Program-made: the position numbers and the translations under genes
Shown here: piece by piece, positions 1-13,600 of the stretch
Position numbering within the stretch: the first letter of the stretch is position 1
Layout of the letters: every line of letters starts with the position of its first letter
Notes under the pieces: generated by a model
Seen by the model: the letters and a program-made list of their open reading frames with translations, nothing else
The model's database searches: none
Told to the model about the DNA's origin: nothing
NCBI GenBank assembly: GCA_016165875.1
Contig: JABBOT010000016.1
Span: forward strand, 7,002,598-7,066,597
DNA length: 64,000 nucleotides
From: Acanthopleura granulata
Lineage: Eukaryota > Mollusca > Polyplacophora > Chitonida > Chitonidae
Reading direction: 5' to 3'

Positions 1-1583
1 TTTTAAAAGGTGAGAAGATGGAATTCCACCTTGTGGATCAGATGTAGAATGGACAGGCTTTTCACTCCGGGAAAGTTCCTATTAGATGTGACGTCATCAG
101 TCTAGATGACTAAACTGGCTTCACCAAATGAGTGACTTGGTATATTTGTTATTTATTTATTTTTATATATATTTATTCACCTGTGAAAAGGTAGTGACAA
201 TCAATTGCTGTTTCTTCCACTGATAACTGTTGTAAGATATAGTACAGTTGGATCCTAACTTTATATCCTCCACCCATTGTGGACGAAAGGTCGTCGTAAG
301 ATCTGCTGACCATACACTGACGATAAGCTGACTGTGGGCCGATGGTGAGCAAATCTGCTGTCACTATCGGTGTATCATGCTGCCATCATACACAGATGGT
401 GGTTGGATCATGGCACCATGATCGGTGTATGATTTTACAACATTGCCCGGCGGGCATCATTGGAACATTCTAGCTTTGGAGTTAAACATTTATTTTAATA
501 TCCTGTAAAACAGCATGTGATAACTGTGTGAAAGCCTTTCTAATCCTTATAAATCTGCACTACTTTCTTTTTTAATAGTCCCTTAGCTTTCTACGCACAA
601 AATTCATCTGTTATGACTGAAGACCTCAAACTGGAGCAATGTGGAAGGTCATTAAGGTCATATCAGTGTCTTCATCATACTGCTCGTGTGTTGATCACAG
701 TGTTTCTTGAAAATAAGAGGCGACGGCCTTACGCTCCTCTTCAGCTTATCTCAAATTGATGAGGTTTTGCATTTAGGAGGTCCGTTATGTTCATCACATC
801 TGCTCTATGCAGTCAGTACAAAATTAAGCTTGACAGGTCGAAAATAGGACACAGTAAGTTTTCAACCCTCACCTCTCAGAGGCAGAAGTTGAAAATGGCG
901 AACATCAGGCTTGAACTTTAAATTCTCCAGAATGGAGTAACTAGTAATGTCCAGAAAACACATGAAGTGGAAACGGAGGCCGAGTGCTAGATGCTATTGC
1001 CGGGTACCTCCCAGTAGGGCTTATCATGGCCTGACAAAAACAAAAAGTGATCAGCTGAGTTCAGTTTGTGTTTGCATGACTGGAGTTAGCACGTCTGAAT
1101 TATAGTTGTGCCGAAAAACGGTACGTTATAACGACAGTAATCTCTGATTAAGGTACTCCGACCGCCAGAAAATCGCATTACTATTTATGGAGGGAGGGGA
1201 AGATGATTGGCATGTGGTCGGCTGAGGGTCAGTGTATCATGGGCCAACCCTCGGCGTATTCTCGGGCCACGATGGGTGTTGGATTTAAATTTAAGATCTG
1301 ACTGTAGTGTAATAAAATATTTTTCATAACACATCTGAAAAACGTCTTTAGGAATTAATTCAAATATAGTAGTGGACTTTATGTTCACTTTAATTAAGTC
1401 ATATGAATAACACTTGTTTGTACATGGTTGGTTTAATATGCTGTCTCCCCATGTTGCTGATAAACACATTATCTATTTGAAGATATCCATTAGTAATAAC
1501 TGTGGCTCATTTGTTTTGAATGCCCCAACTTTTTTCGAAATAGTGTTCATTTGCCAGTTGTGTTATGGTTTATCTGATTTTAG
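1..1583 (+). other. PITRM1: PITRM1 intron (5' part lies outside the window)
   Basis: No preceding PITRM1 exon (the segment ending in ..DVGYN before GYTRE) is visible in any + frame. This is therefore intron sequence running off the left edge. No repeat family is recognised apart from short echoes of 'atcggtgtatgat' near 365-435. Confidence 0.6.
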
Positions 1584-1697
1584 ATTTCAAGGGTACACGA
1601 GAGAAGGGACATTTTCTGTTGGCTTACAGGGTGTCCATGACACAGATGTACCCAAAGTGAAGGAGATCATTGAACAGACAATAGATAGTGTGATCAG
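1584..1697 (+). CDS. PITRM1: PITRM1 exon a (first in window)
   Basis: Acceptor tttag at 1579-1583 and donor gtaaga at 1698. Encodes residues 1-37 of the visible part and two bases of Arg38, including FSVGLQG. It enters with one base of a split codon, so at least one coding exon precedes it. Confidence 0.95.
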
Positions 1698-4600
1698 GTA
1701 AGACAAAACGTGTAAAAATTGTCATGGGAAAACGAAATGTCTACTGAAAGCCTGATGTACGTGCACTAAATATATACATGTAAGTAAATATGTAAATGGT
1801 GTATTAAGTCACATGAATGGCATGTCTTGATTTAATTTGTTTGCATGTTTTGAAGGGATGGATTTGAAGAGGACAGAATCGAAGCTATTTTGCATAAAAT
1901 TGAGCTAAGTCTGAAGCACCAGTCATCCAACTTTGGATTACACCTGGGACTGGTGAGTTGTTGGAAATGCAAAAAGTTTCTTGTAGGCATTGTGTGTAAA
2001 CTTTGTCACGCTTTTGGCATATCGTTACATGTAACCAAACAGATATGCCCCCTACGCTTCTAGTTCATGTCATTTAGCCGGAGGGGGGGTCAGTCATCAC
2101 TGGCTGAGGTTGTTGAATGGAAGGACCCAGAAAAAGGAAGTTACAGTGAGTAAAAAGACCATTAGAAACTGTACTTGAAAATTCCTTCTCTGGTGTTTTA
2201 AGATTTTTTCACAAAATTAAATGCAGGCGAATGTTTTGGTTGTGTGGCAGCTTTAATGGGCCATGTCTGTAATATGTGTCACCGATGACGTCATGCGGTC
2301 TTTACCCTGGCCGTAAAGCAGAACATTGATGTCATATTAGCTTTCAAACAGAGTACAGTTCAAGAGAACTTTCTTATTGAAGACTGAGCATCTAATTTCT
2401 GATATTTAGGGATCCACCCCATCTTGGCCTGACACTTCTTGAAATCGTTCAGATTATTATTATTATTATTATTGGGTGGGGGGGGGTCTCCGTGGCTCAG
2501 TTAGCACACTAGTGCAGAGCAATGACCGAAGCCTCCCACCAATGCGGTCACTGTGAGTTCAAGACCGTACGTGGGAAGGTCAGCCAGCAACCTGTGGATG
2601 GTCGTGGGTTTCCCCCAGGCTCTGCCCGGTTTCCTCCCACCATAATGCTGGCCGCCATCATATAAGTGAAATACAGCTTATTTGAGTAAGGCGAAAAACA
2701 CGAATCAAATAAATAAATAAATATTATTATTATTATTATTTTTGTCTTCTCGTAAAAGTGCAATATCTCCCAAACTACTGAAGGTAGAGAATCCGAACTT
2801 TGCTGTTTTGAACAGGAACATATGAAGCAACTTTTGACGTTTAGTCTCCATTGGTCAGTCACGTGATTTGGCGGCCATTTTAAATTTCATTGTTAAGCTT
2901 AAAAAAATCTTCTTCTCAAAAACAGGCAAAGCTTTCAGAAGGAAATTTCATTTGCTGCATCTAGGTGAATGGCCCTGTGCAAATTGGGGTGAAGTTTACC
3001 TCAAAAGTTACGTGAAAATAATGTCATCTCTCAATACTGCTTAAAATGATTAACTCAACATACTATCTGGCATTCCTTGTTGTCAGGATTACAAATCTGC
3101 AAGAATTATTTTCGACATTGTATAGTTTTTATGTTTTTGCCAAAAAACCAACAAAAATTTGTCAAAACCCTCCCATTTAAATAACATGGGAGCTTTGTGC
3201 TTTTGCTGGAGCCCAATAACACGAAGCTGCCCTGTATGGCGGAAAACACCAATCAAATAAATAAATAAAAATATTAATTTTCTATTCACTGGCTTTCACC
3301 ATAACCCCAGTGAACATTGTACCTAGCAGTCCCAGGTTCAAATCCAGTTAAATCCTGCTAGTCTTTTTGCTCTGTTTTTATTCAATTATCGTGAAATTAT
3401 TAGGCACCACAGGACTAGTCCTTGCACTTTGAGGTTCAGATCCAGTCTATTTCTTATCATTTGTATATGGAAATATTTTCCCCACAATTTTTATTTTTCA
3501 ACCTGACCTACTTTGGACGCCATATTGCCATAAGTAGAATGCGCTGACATGTCATTTTCTCCAGAAGGATTTATGCGATTGAGCTGAAATTCGTAATACA
3601 GATAGAACACCTTGGGGCAAATTAACTGTACAAAAATCATTTTCATATCTTGAAAATTGTGGAAATGCACTGATTACCGAAGTTGTCATGTGACCAAAAG
3701 TTTTTGAATTTAAATATTTTAAGTATGTTACCTGATGGAGTTTGGCGATCACCAATCTGATCTTATTTCCTGCGATGTACACTTTTGACACAAATTGCGA
3801 ACAAAAGTTCGAAAAAGTGCAACTTTCCTCATATTTGGAAGTTGTGAAGCTGAAATGCTGAAAATCACTGAGTGCAAAGTGCCAGATATGTACTATACAA
3901 AGTGTGAGGAAGCAGAATTCCCCCATATTTAGAGGTCATGTTATAGGAAACCATTTTAGCTGTAAAGATGAACATCGCTGAGTGAAGATTACCTTGAAAA
4001 TGGAATTCATTCCCGCTACACTGTATTCTTTGTCTTTTGTTATGGGCTATGAGCTAAAGGTCAAAGCTAAATTGCTTTCATGCTGGTTTTTAGTGGTAGG
4101 CCAATTGTGTGTACGATACCTGGCAGTCACAGGTTCAAATCCAGTCTGTTCTTTTTCAGTCTTTTCCGTTTTTTTTTTCTTCTCTTTCTTCTTGCCATGA
4201 AGTTATCATGTGACGAGCAGATACGGTAAATAGGTAATAGTGTGGACCCCTGCAATACTGTTGGATAACAGCTTTAAATTGATTTGTTTTGGAAGAAATG
4301 TTTTTGTGAAACATAACCCAGGACGAAAGATTGTGCACTGGAAACTATTTATTATAAAATGCAGTTGAGTTGGGTTTTAAACATATATGAACTCCTGGCC
4401 TGTTTTCACAGTTATGCCACTAAACATTTGTTTCACTTTCAGACTTTTTCGAACAGTGGCAAAAAATATGCGTAAACAGGCATCATAGTTTTAACACAAA
4501 GAGAGCAATATTCCGAAAAATAAAAAAATAAAAATGTAGTTTTATTCATTTCTGTATTGTAGTGTTTCCACAGTTTCTCGGCGTAAACTGGACCACCATA

Positions 4601-7600
4601 ATAAAAGTTGCATTCCATAGCAATCAGTCAGTCAATCAATCGTTCATTCATTCAGTCATGACTCATTTACAGGCATTAAACTCCTCCTGGAATCACGATG
4701 CAGATCCGTCTAAATATCTCCGCGTCAACGATCAAGTGGAAGAGTTCAAAAAGAAACTGAAGTTGAACCCGTGTTACCTGCAACAGAAAATGGAACAGTA
4801 TCTCAAGGTAATGTCCCTGTGGGTTTATGGCATATGCATAACCATCTATGGTTTAAAGAGCTTGCTGACACAGTTTTCAGAATACTAAAAGAACATCATA
4901 AATTGGAAACACAAAATAACTCCCATTTTGTCCTAATATGTTCTATTAGGCCATCCTTAAAAAACTGTTTGTAGAGCGTAAACCGACCCTGAGAAGTAAT
5001 GAGAAAAATGAGTAATGAGAAAATTGGTTTGGTTGGTAGAGAATCATTTTTCTTATTCTGGATTTTGAGGCAGATTAATATTTGTAAGTAATTAACATGT
5101 AGAGGAAAATAACAGGAAATCTTTTATCAAAATACCAATAAAAGCTTTCAAGTAGGGCCTTTTTCTGGAGGATCGGTGGGGTTACGCCCAACGAACATAT
5201 TTTTAAGGGTGGCCTAAGGAACATCTCCGATTGTCTCTTAAGTTATGAAATTTAGTGGGACTGAAACAACAGAGGATGTGTATTCTGTGCACAGCTTGTC
5301 CTGTGAATACAGGTACTGTTTGAAACTTGACAATAAAGTGTAAATAATATTCGGTTGCCATCCAGATTTTAAACACAGTTTGCAAATGTCTGCTGTAAAT
5401 GACCTAAAATTTCATAAAAAAGTACATTTTTAGAGGGAAATAAAGCATTACAGGTAAATAAAGCATTACATCTGGTGCTGAAATTTTTTCCCAGTAAGTC
5501 ATCCTACCTTCCAAACAAACCTTAAAGGAGAAGACTGAGGAAGTATAACATAAATTGTAATGAAAAGAATAAGGTTTGAAGATTTGAAAAACACCGTCCA
5601 ATAATTGTTTAGGATTTCTCTAAGAAACACATGCTTCATCGCTGTAAGTTCTGATAGCTGTCAGAAGACAAGGACATCTCTCCGACCCGATTGGCTGGCT
5701 GGCTGATTGACGTGAATCGGGCCTTTTCGTCTGTTTGTGCAGCCAAAATTTGCTCACTGTTGCATCCTGCCAGCTCTTCGTTGTTGTTTGCGCAGACAAA
5801 ACAACGAACAGCAGCCAACAGTCCGTAATCGAGATGAATTTGCACCCGTATGTTGGTAGTGTTATGTACATTCAAAAGACAGAATGGTAATGATTTACAA
5901 AGGACCCGATTCATCTCATGTCTGACTTTACATAATCCTGCATTCTGATTGATCAAAATTATTTTCTCAGTTATATCCCCTTTTACATAGAGGTAGTTAT
6001 TTTTCACAGTTGAGTGTGCGTTTTGACCTTATTTAAAATATGTTGCCTCAGAACTAAAAAAATCTAAAAAAAGAGTTTGATAGTGGTTTTTATATCTTCA
6101 AACCTTACTGTTTTACCACAAATTGCTCAATACTTCCTTGGCCTTCTCCTTTAAAACACCTTCCTGCAATCAACAGAACTCCCAGAATCAGGAAAAATGA
6201 ACAGTTTAGTCCTGGATGAAATGTTACACCATTTAGGTATTTTGTTTCGAAGGCCCTTTTTGTTATTTGGACAAATCTGTTAAACTATCACAGTATGGTC
6301 ATTAGGTAGCTTGGTATCTGGGGCAGTGCCAATGTCGGTGTGTGTGTGTGCAATCATGCATAACACACTACAAGCCTTTTCTCTGGATCTGTCTTTCCTC
6401 AATGTTGTTTGTTCACAAGTTTTCATATCTTAAATAGTATAAATAGAGAAGTTTACAAATGTTTTGTTGATGCACAGCTGAAATGCCAAACATTTTTGTA
6501 CTGTCACTTCATTTTCTTTGATATGTGCCCTTTACATGAAGGTGAAGAGGTGTATGAGTTAGAGCAAGCAAACAGGACTGGTCGTCCCGGTGTCAGTATA
6601 ATGTGACTCAGTTGGGTGTCATGACTGGTGTCCTCGGCACGATGTCCCAGTGGCAGCAGCAATTGTGCAGCATGAACTTGCCCTGCCACAAGACACAGTG
6701 TATATATATATATATATATGCATTTTAAGGACTCCTCGTTGTAATGTAAGTCAAAAAATGTTGAGGACGATTTTCAGGTCAAGCATATTTACGTGTACAT
6801 ACATATACCTGGCGACATACATCTTAAATCTTCAGTCTTTTCAACCACTTAAGCACTTTTTTCAGCAGAATTTATGCATAAAACGATTCTGAAAATGACG
6901 CTAAAAATTATTTGTTTGCGCGATTAAAGGTGAGAGCTTCATAAAACTGTGTATATTATTTCTCTACCTCCCATAGCTCTGTCAGAATGTTTCAAAATAT
7001 CGTCAACAGAGGTGGTTGAAAAACTTTGAAGAATTAGGGTATTTTCGCGAGCTGATTTTCCTAAGTTTCTCTTCAGTCCAATCCGCATCGGCTAACACTG
7101 ATCATGCAGCCGGATGAGGAACTCTCTAGTAAAAAACAGGAAGAGGAGGAAGAAAAACTGCAGGCCAGATTGAGCAGACTGGGTGAAGATGAAAAGACGA
7201 AAATTTTCCAAAGAGGTGATTTTGATGTGGCTAAATGATAGACTGTGGAATTAGAATCAGATCATATACACTTGTATCCAGTGATCATCAAGAGAGCCTT
7301 TTCCTTCAGCTTAACGTGGCCATTTCCCAGTTATCAGCTGTCTAGGTGACCAAAATCTATCTTAAAGTTAATTTGTAGTTTTGAGCCTCCAGGTACTTTG
7401 CAAGGGACCGAAGGTGATAAATAACAATGAGCTAAATGGGCGAAGTGCTAATTTTGCTGATTTATAAAGTTTAATGAACTGCAGGTCGCTGAAACTGTTG
7501 TATTTGAAGGCTAGACAAATACTGATTACTTTTCCAGAAAACTTGGGTGTGAAAAAGCTTTATTTTTCATTTTTTTTATGGCAAAATCTTACTGAAGGCT

Positions 7601-10600
7601 TATCTTGCCTGGCTTTGTTTTCACCTCAGTTGGTCTAGTCACGTGACCAAAGACAGGGCTGTTGATCAGCTCAGAGTTGCTATGAAATGATTGTGAAACT
7701 GGGAATACTTACAAATAATTTTCGAATTATGAATATCCATTTTTTTACGCACAAATGATTGTTTGCCTCCATGAAAAGGAAGGAGTGGTTGAAAATCCCT
7801 GTGCCTTTTTAACCTTCAGTCAGTCCGTCTGTCTGTCCATATTCCTCGTAAACATTCTATCTCTAGAACGGTTTATCCAGTGTTCACGAAACTTACTCCA
7901 CACTTACACATTGGCATGAGGAAGAACCCTATTGATTTTCAGTGACCTGGACCTTTTTTTTTTCAAGGTCATTGGAGTCGTTTAAGTTAAATTTTATTTA
8001 AGGCTTGTAAACATGATATCACTGGAACAGTTTGGCACAAGTTCACCAAACTTACACCATGTTTGCATGTATGCGTGAGGAAGAACCCTGTTGATTTTCA
8101 GTGACCTTGACCTTTTCCTTTAAGGTCATTGGGGTCATTTAAGTTTAATTTTATAAAAGGTTTGTGAACACTCTATCTCTTGAACAGTTTGTCCCAAATT
8201 CACCAAATTTATTACACCTACACAATTCTATGAATGGCTGGTATTATAAATAATATCTCTTGGAATTTGTATTTGTTTTTTGCATCGTATATTTGCTTAA
8301 GGCCGAGGGGTTTTAAGTGCATTGCATGGTATTTTTTAAAAGTTTGCCGGAGCTTCTAATGTATGTTTTAAAAATAGTGAAAACTTTCTCTTTCTTTGTT
8401 TTTCCAATAAATTTTTTTCAAGGGAAAGAACTCTTGGAGAAGCAGATGAAGCAGGAAGACATTTCTTGCCTTCCAACGCTGAAGATTTCTGACATTTCTC
8501 CAAAGATTATTGCAGAGCCTTTTGAAATTATCCATTCAGGTATAAATACATCAATGTTCTTTGTATGGAATGTAAAATTCTACCGTCACAAAGGAAAGAA
8601 AACTTTTACTTGGATTTTTACATTTTGGTTTATTAACTACTTGATAAGACTTCATAGAGGTATTTACTTCTTTATTTACTGTATAGTTAGCTCAGGCTGC
8701 ACTAAGAATTCTAGTACTGTTTAGGTTTTCGTGAGCATTAGTCTGTTGCTTGGATGTAATTCATCATACCCGAATTACTGGCTAAAGATTATAATCCATT
8801 TTGAACAGACTCAAGTTGCCATATTTTACAGGTGTATGTGTTTACGTAATTGTTTCATGGTTTGCGTTGAATAATGTGAAATGAAATGAATAGGAGTGAA
8901 ACAATCTTCACTGTGCACTCATGAGACTTCGGGAAGCGGTGGAAAGAGTGAAATGCAAAATGACCCATGATGATCATTTGTATCACTCCACACCGTCTTG
9001 TTTTGGCATTTTTTTATCACTGCACGCCATCTTGTTTTGGCATTTGAAGAAGACATTACAAGATGCTGAGATTGCCTGACAACTCATGTAACTAAACAGA
9101 CCCTTTTGGCCCCCCCACATTATTTTCATTTCTGTCCTGTTGAAGACAAAAGGATAGTTTCACACAATCCCTTTCCTTTGGCCAAATGTTGAACTGGCAG
9201 ACTGAAACAACTGACCGATCCGTGCGCTATGATTTAGTGGTTGTCAGATTTATAAGTGTTAGAAATTTACCATGGTTCCTCAGGCAAACCTCCTGCCGTG
9301 GTGGAGAACAACATGCAACTAAAATGACTTCCTTTATTTAATATTAAAGGTAGATTGAAATAAAGTTCTGTTTTTTGATTTGTAAGAGGTTTTATTTCAA
9401 CATCAGATTTACTTGAGGGTTAAAATTTGGCACGTGTTCATTAAATTTACATCCAAACAGTGAGAAGGACTATGTAATTTGTTTTATCTGACAGAGTGCG
9501 CTCCGCCTGCGGAGAGCCTGCCGATCTATCTGTGTGAACAGCCGACCAACGGAGTGACGTATTTCCGCGGTCTGGCGAGCATGACGTCTCTGTCACCTGA
9601 ACTCAAACCCTACGTCCCGCTGTTCTGCTACATCATCACAAAGTGAGGGATTAATTTTCCACCTGGTCATTTAGTGGAGTCATGTTTCCATCTTGGGAAT
9701 GCTGTGTGACTCATTGATATGATGTGGGATTCTTCAACCGCTGTACGTGGGAAGGCTTGCCAGCAACCTGTGGAAGGTCGTGGGTTCCCGCCAGGCTCTG
9801 CCCGGTTTCCTCCCAGCATATAATGCCATCTGCCGTTGTATAAGTGAAATATTCTTGAGTACGCCGTAAAACACCAATCAGATAAATAAATAAATAACAG
9901 TGATAAGGTTTGGGGTTTCCCAACTGCTGGGGCATAAGATGTGAGTTCTGTACAGCACTAGGACACTGCATTGTAGATTCTCCCACTGTCGAAGACCAGA
10001 AGAGGATATGTATTAGCAATTTGTCTGACATCCGTATCTCTGTCTGTCTGGCAGGCGTCTATTAGCTTTTGCTTCAAAACGCTCCTCCTCCTTTAGTTTT
10101 TGTCCAGTTTCAATGAAACTTGGGTCAAGTGTAAAGTGTAACTATATCAGGATACATAATTCGTGATATAGATTTTCCAATTTGCCAATTGGGGGCCCAT
10201 CTGTCCGTCTGTTTATGAAAATATGTTAACATTTTCAAAATGCGACTTTTATTGTTTTTGTCTAGTTTCAATGAAAATTGGTTCAAGTATAGACTACGTC
10301 ATGATACATAAATTGTAACATCGATTTTCCATTTCGATGATGTTTTTTCCATCTGATTGTGTGCTCATACAGCATATGTTAACATTTCGTTCAAAATGCT
10401 ACTAATTACTGTTACAGTATTTGTTCACAAAATTGGGTACAAGTTCATCAAGATACATATTTCATAGTATTGATTTTCAGTTTTGATTGTTCATTGTTCG
10501 TTATATATACATAAATCGGCTCCGTGATAATTTTGTGCTGACTGTTATAGCTGCTGTCTCGTCAGAGACTCTGGTTTTGTGGGGTGTTGGTGACATTCAG

Positions 10601-13600
10601 CTTACACAGTGCCCATAGTGGCTCTGAAGTTTGATGAAGGCTATGCGTTGTCAAACAAGATGGTATTAACGTGCAAGCCTGTAGATCAAATTTGGGGGAT
10701 TTTTTCAGTGACTTTTTAAAGTCGGGGAGTTTTCTCCTCCCATAGAACCCGACTGAGGGAAAAATTCTTTAAACACATTTTTTTTACCATGTGAGATGTA
10801 CAGGTAAATGATTTTTATACTATGACAGTAAAGCAAGTATCAGGAGTTTGTCACTGATTGGCTGATCTTGTTCAAGTTACCATGGTAACCTGCTGTTTTC
10901 AGAATGGGTGCTGGCATATATGACTACATGGACTTGTCTAAGCAGATTGACCTGTGTTCCGGTGGGCTGTCTGCCTCAGTCCATTTATCGGATTCCCCAG
11001 ACAGGCCAGGCGAATTTCAGGATGTAAGTAAACAGCGGGGAATGAGGCGTTGCCGAGGGGTAGAGACGCTTTTCTGTTAGGTTCTAGTATAGGTAAGATG
11101 CAGATTCACTCGTGGCCTGGGACAAGTTAGATTTGTAGATTCGTTTGCTCTCACCGTGATATGGGGTTTTGGTGACTAGGAAGCCCTGTACGAAGCTCAT
11201 GTTGCTGCACTCAAATCCTTGTTGAGGACTACAGGTACACTTGTTGAGGACTGCGGGTACACTTGTTGAGGACTACAGGTACACGTGTCTTTTACCAATG
11301 TGATGTGTCAGTCTGCATGTCAGGTGTCAGAAAGTTTGTCAGTAACTTGCCTGAGATGTGGGGTTTTTCTCCACGAATAGGAGAAGCCTATTAGGATTTC
11401 CTCCATCTGTCTCCCACTCACCTGTCTAGACTTTGTACCTGTATGTAAGGGATTCCAGTAAGGGGGAGTAGGGCAGTTGGAGGGGGGGGCGTGTGGCAAG
11501 AAAGGGTCAGTAAAGTAATTGGTCATCTCCCACAGCCCTGTTTCATCTGTGGGTTAGGACAGTTGCTGGGGTGGCATTTTTATATGACATTGAAGTACAC
11601 TGTAATTTGTTCACTCTATATGGTTATGTGCGTGAAGGCCCTGGAGTTTCATTGTAAAATGACTGGGTTATTTTCGACGTTAAAATTGTTATTACCCTTT
11701 TTTATCATTGTGTACCCATGAAAAGTCTGAGTCTCAATTAAACCACCATATTTGGCCAGCTACATGTAGGTGTTTGGCAGATCTCCTCTGACAAAACTGA
11801 ACTGAAACAATTATGATCTCAAAAATTTGTTACCGTCCATTAAGTCGTAGTGAAAGGTTAATGTTACTTCTTATGGCCTGAGTTCTCTATCTCTTCACTT
11901 GCACAGGGTGTTCTTCTGTCCTCTTTTGCCTTGGAGAGGAATTTTGAGAAGATGCTTCAGTTGTGGACCGAAATTTTCAACAGGTACATGACCAGTGAAA
12001 CCAAATTGTCCTCTTGAGCGTTGTTTTGGGATGATTTAATTTTTATGTTCTCCTAAATGTTTTTGAGTCAATTGATAAATCAGTCAGTTATTTAATTATT
12101 TATTTATTTGTTCGATTGGTGTTTTACGCTGTACTCAAGAATATTTCACTTACACGACGGCAGCCATCATTATGGTGGGAGGGAGCTGAACCTTCCTGTG
12201 TACGACCAGAGAGGAAGTCTGCTTCAGCCGGAATACTTCACCTATACAATGACGGCTGGTACGTAAATCCACTCAATCATTCAATCATAGACCATCTGAA
12301 AAACTTTGTCATTTATTTCAGACCAAACATACATGGAAGCCCAAAGAACTTGGAGCGTCTGACAACCTTGATAAGAATGTCGGCCTCTGAACTTGCCGCG
12401 TCGTTATCAGGGTCCGGGCACACCTACGCCATGACGCATTCAGCAAGCACGCTGACAGCAGCGTCCAAACTCAGGGAGCAGTTTTCAGGAATTTCACAGG
12501 TGCGTTGAATTTGAGGACTTCAGGTGTGATTCATTAACGCTTTTTAGATGGGGCCATCCTTAAAAAGATGTAACCCGACCGATCATTCATTAAATGGCCC
12601 TGCTCAAAAGTTTTTCTTGGTGTTTTGATAAAAGTTTTTTTTTCTCTCCATGTTAATTTTTTTTTAAAATCCCTATATTTTCCCAGAGCCAAAATAAAAA
12701 CGAAAGAATGCCTTACCAACCAATCAAGTTTCTTTTCATATGGTCGGGTTATGCCCAACAAACAGTTTTTCAAGGATGGCCTCAACCAGTTTAGTATGTG
12801 AGAATGTTCTCCAGCAACCTGTGGATTGCCGTCATGCCCGCAAAAAAAATATAAATATGTCAGTCTACACAGAAAGAACAGTTTTGCAAACTGGAAAAGT
12901 TACAGTAGTGATATTCCAGAAAGTTGACCAGAACTTTTTGCAGAGTTTTACTGAGCTAGTTGATCTTCTGTATCTGCTGACTTGAACTAGGTTACCCTGA
13001 GGTGTTTGATCGATTTAATCAGCATTCATCAATAAAAATTGTTTTAGGTTGTTGTTAGTATAATGTTGTAAATGCTTTAATACATATAGGTAAACAGAAT
13101 GCGCCTGAATAAATTATCAACAGAAACAATTGTTGTGTTTTCTGACATCACTTTCTGCCCCATGACCATGATCTCAGTGATCTTGGTGCTGTTCAAGATT
13201 TCTGTGCAAAATTCGCTAGTGATGGCCAGGAGTATGACGTAGTCAGTGTTTGGTAACAAATATTCTGATTGGTTCACCACAGGTCAGCCTCATGAAGCGA
13301 GTGGCTGAGGCGGAGAACCAATCAAAACTCATCGACCATATGGAGGAGCTCGCTCATAAACTCTTACAAAAGAGTAACTTCAGGTGCGTCAGCTTATTGT
13401 GGTTACCATGACAACAGCAGACTTTGTTGATGCAGGCGATTCTTTTGCAGGTTTTTTTAAGGAGATAGTCGAAGTTGTTTCTCTTATAGCTGTGAATTCT
13501 TCGTTTGGTATGTAACTTCAGTTATGGCAGATGACTACAGTTACCATGGTTACTGTGACAACAGCAGGCTCAAGTGATTGATATGACATTTTTATGAGTT

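Larger units (their letters stand above)
1953..4672 (+). other. PITRM1 intron: repeats only
   Basis: A 2.7-kb intron with no coding exon that I can see. It holds a near full-length SINE (2487-2723), a SINE tail (3225-3268) and two stretches with tRNA-like B boxes, GGTTCAAATCC near 3330 and 4132. Two diverged copies of another dispersed sequence lie at about 2840-3085 and 3490-3910; both carry a 'cagaagga..gctga' core. Confidence 0.6.

Noticed and set aside
12116..12508. 130-codon + strand frame
   Set aside because: A reverse SINE A fused by chance to PITRM1 exon i; only 12322-12499 is coding.
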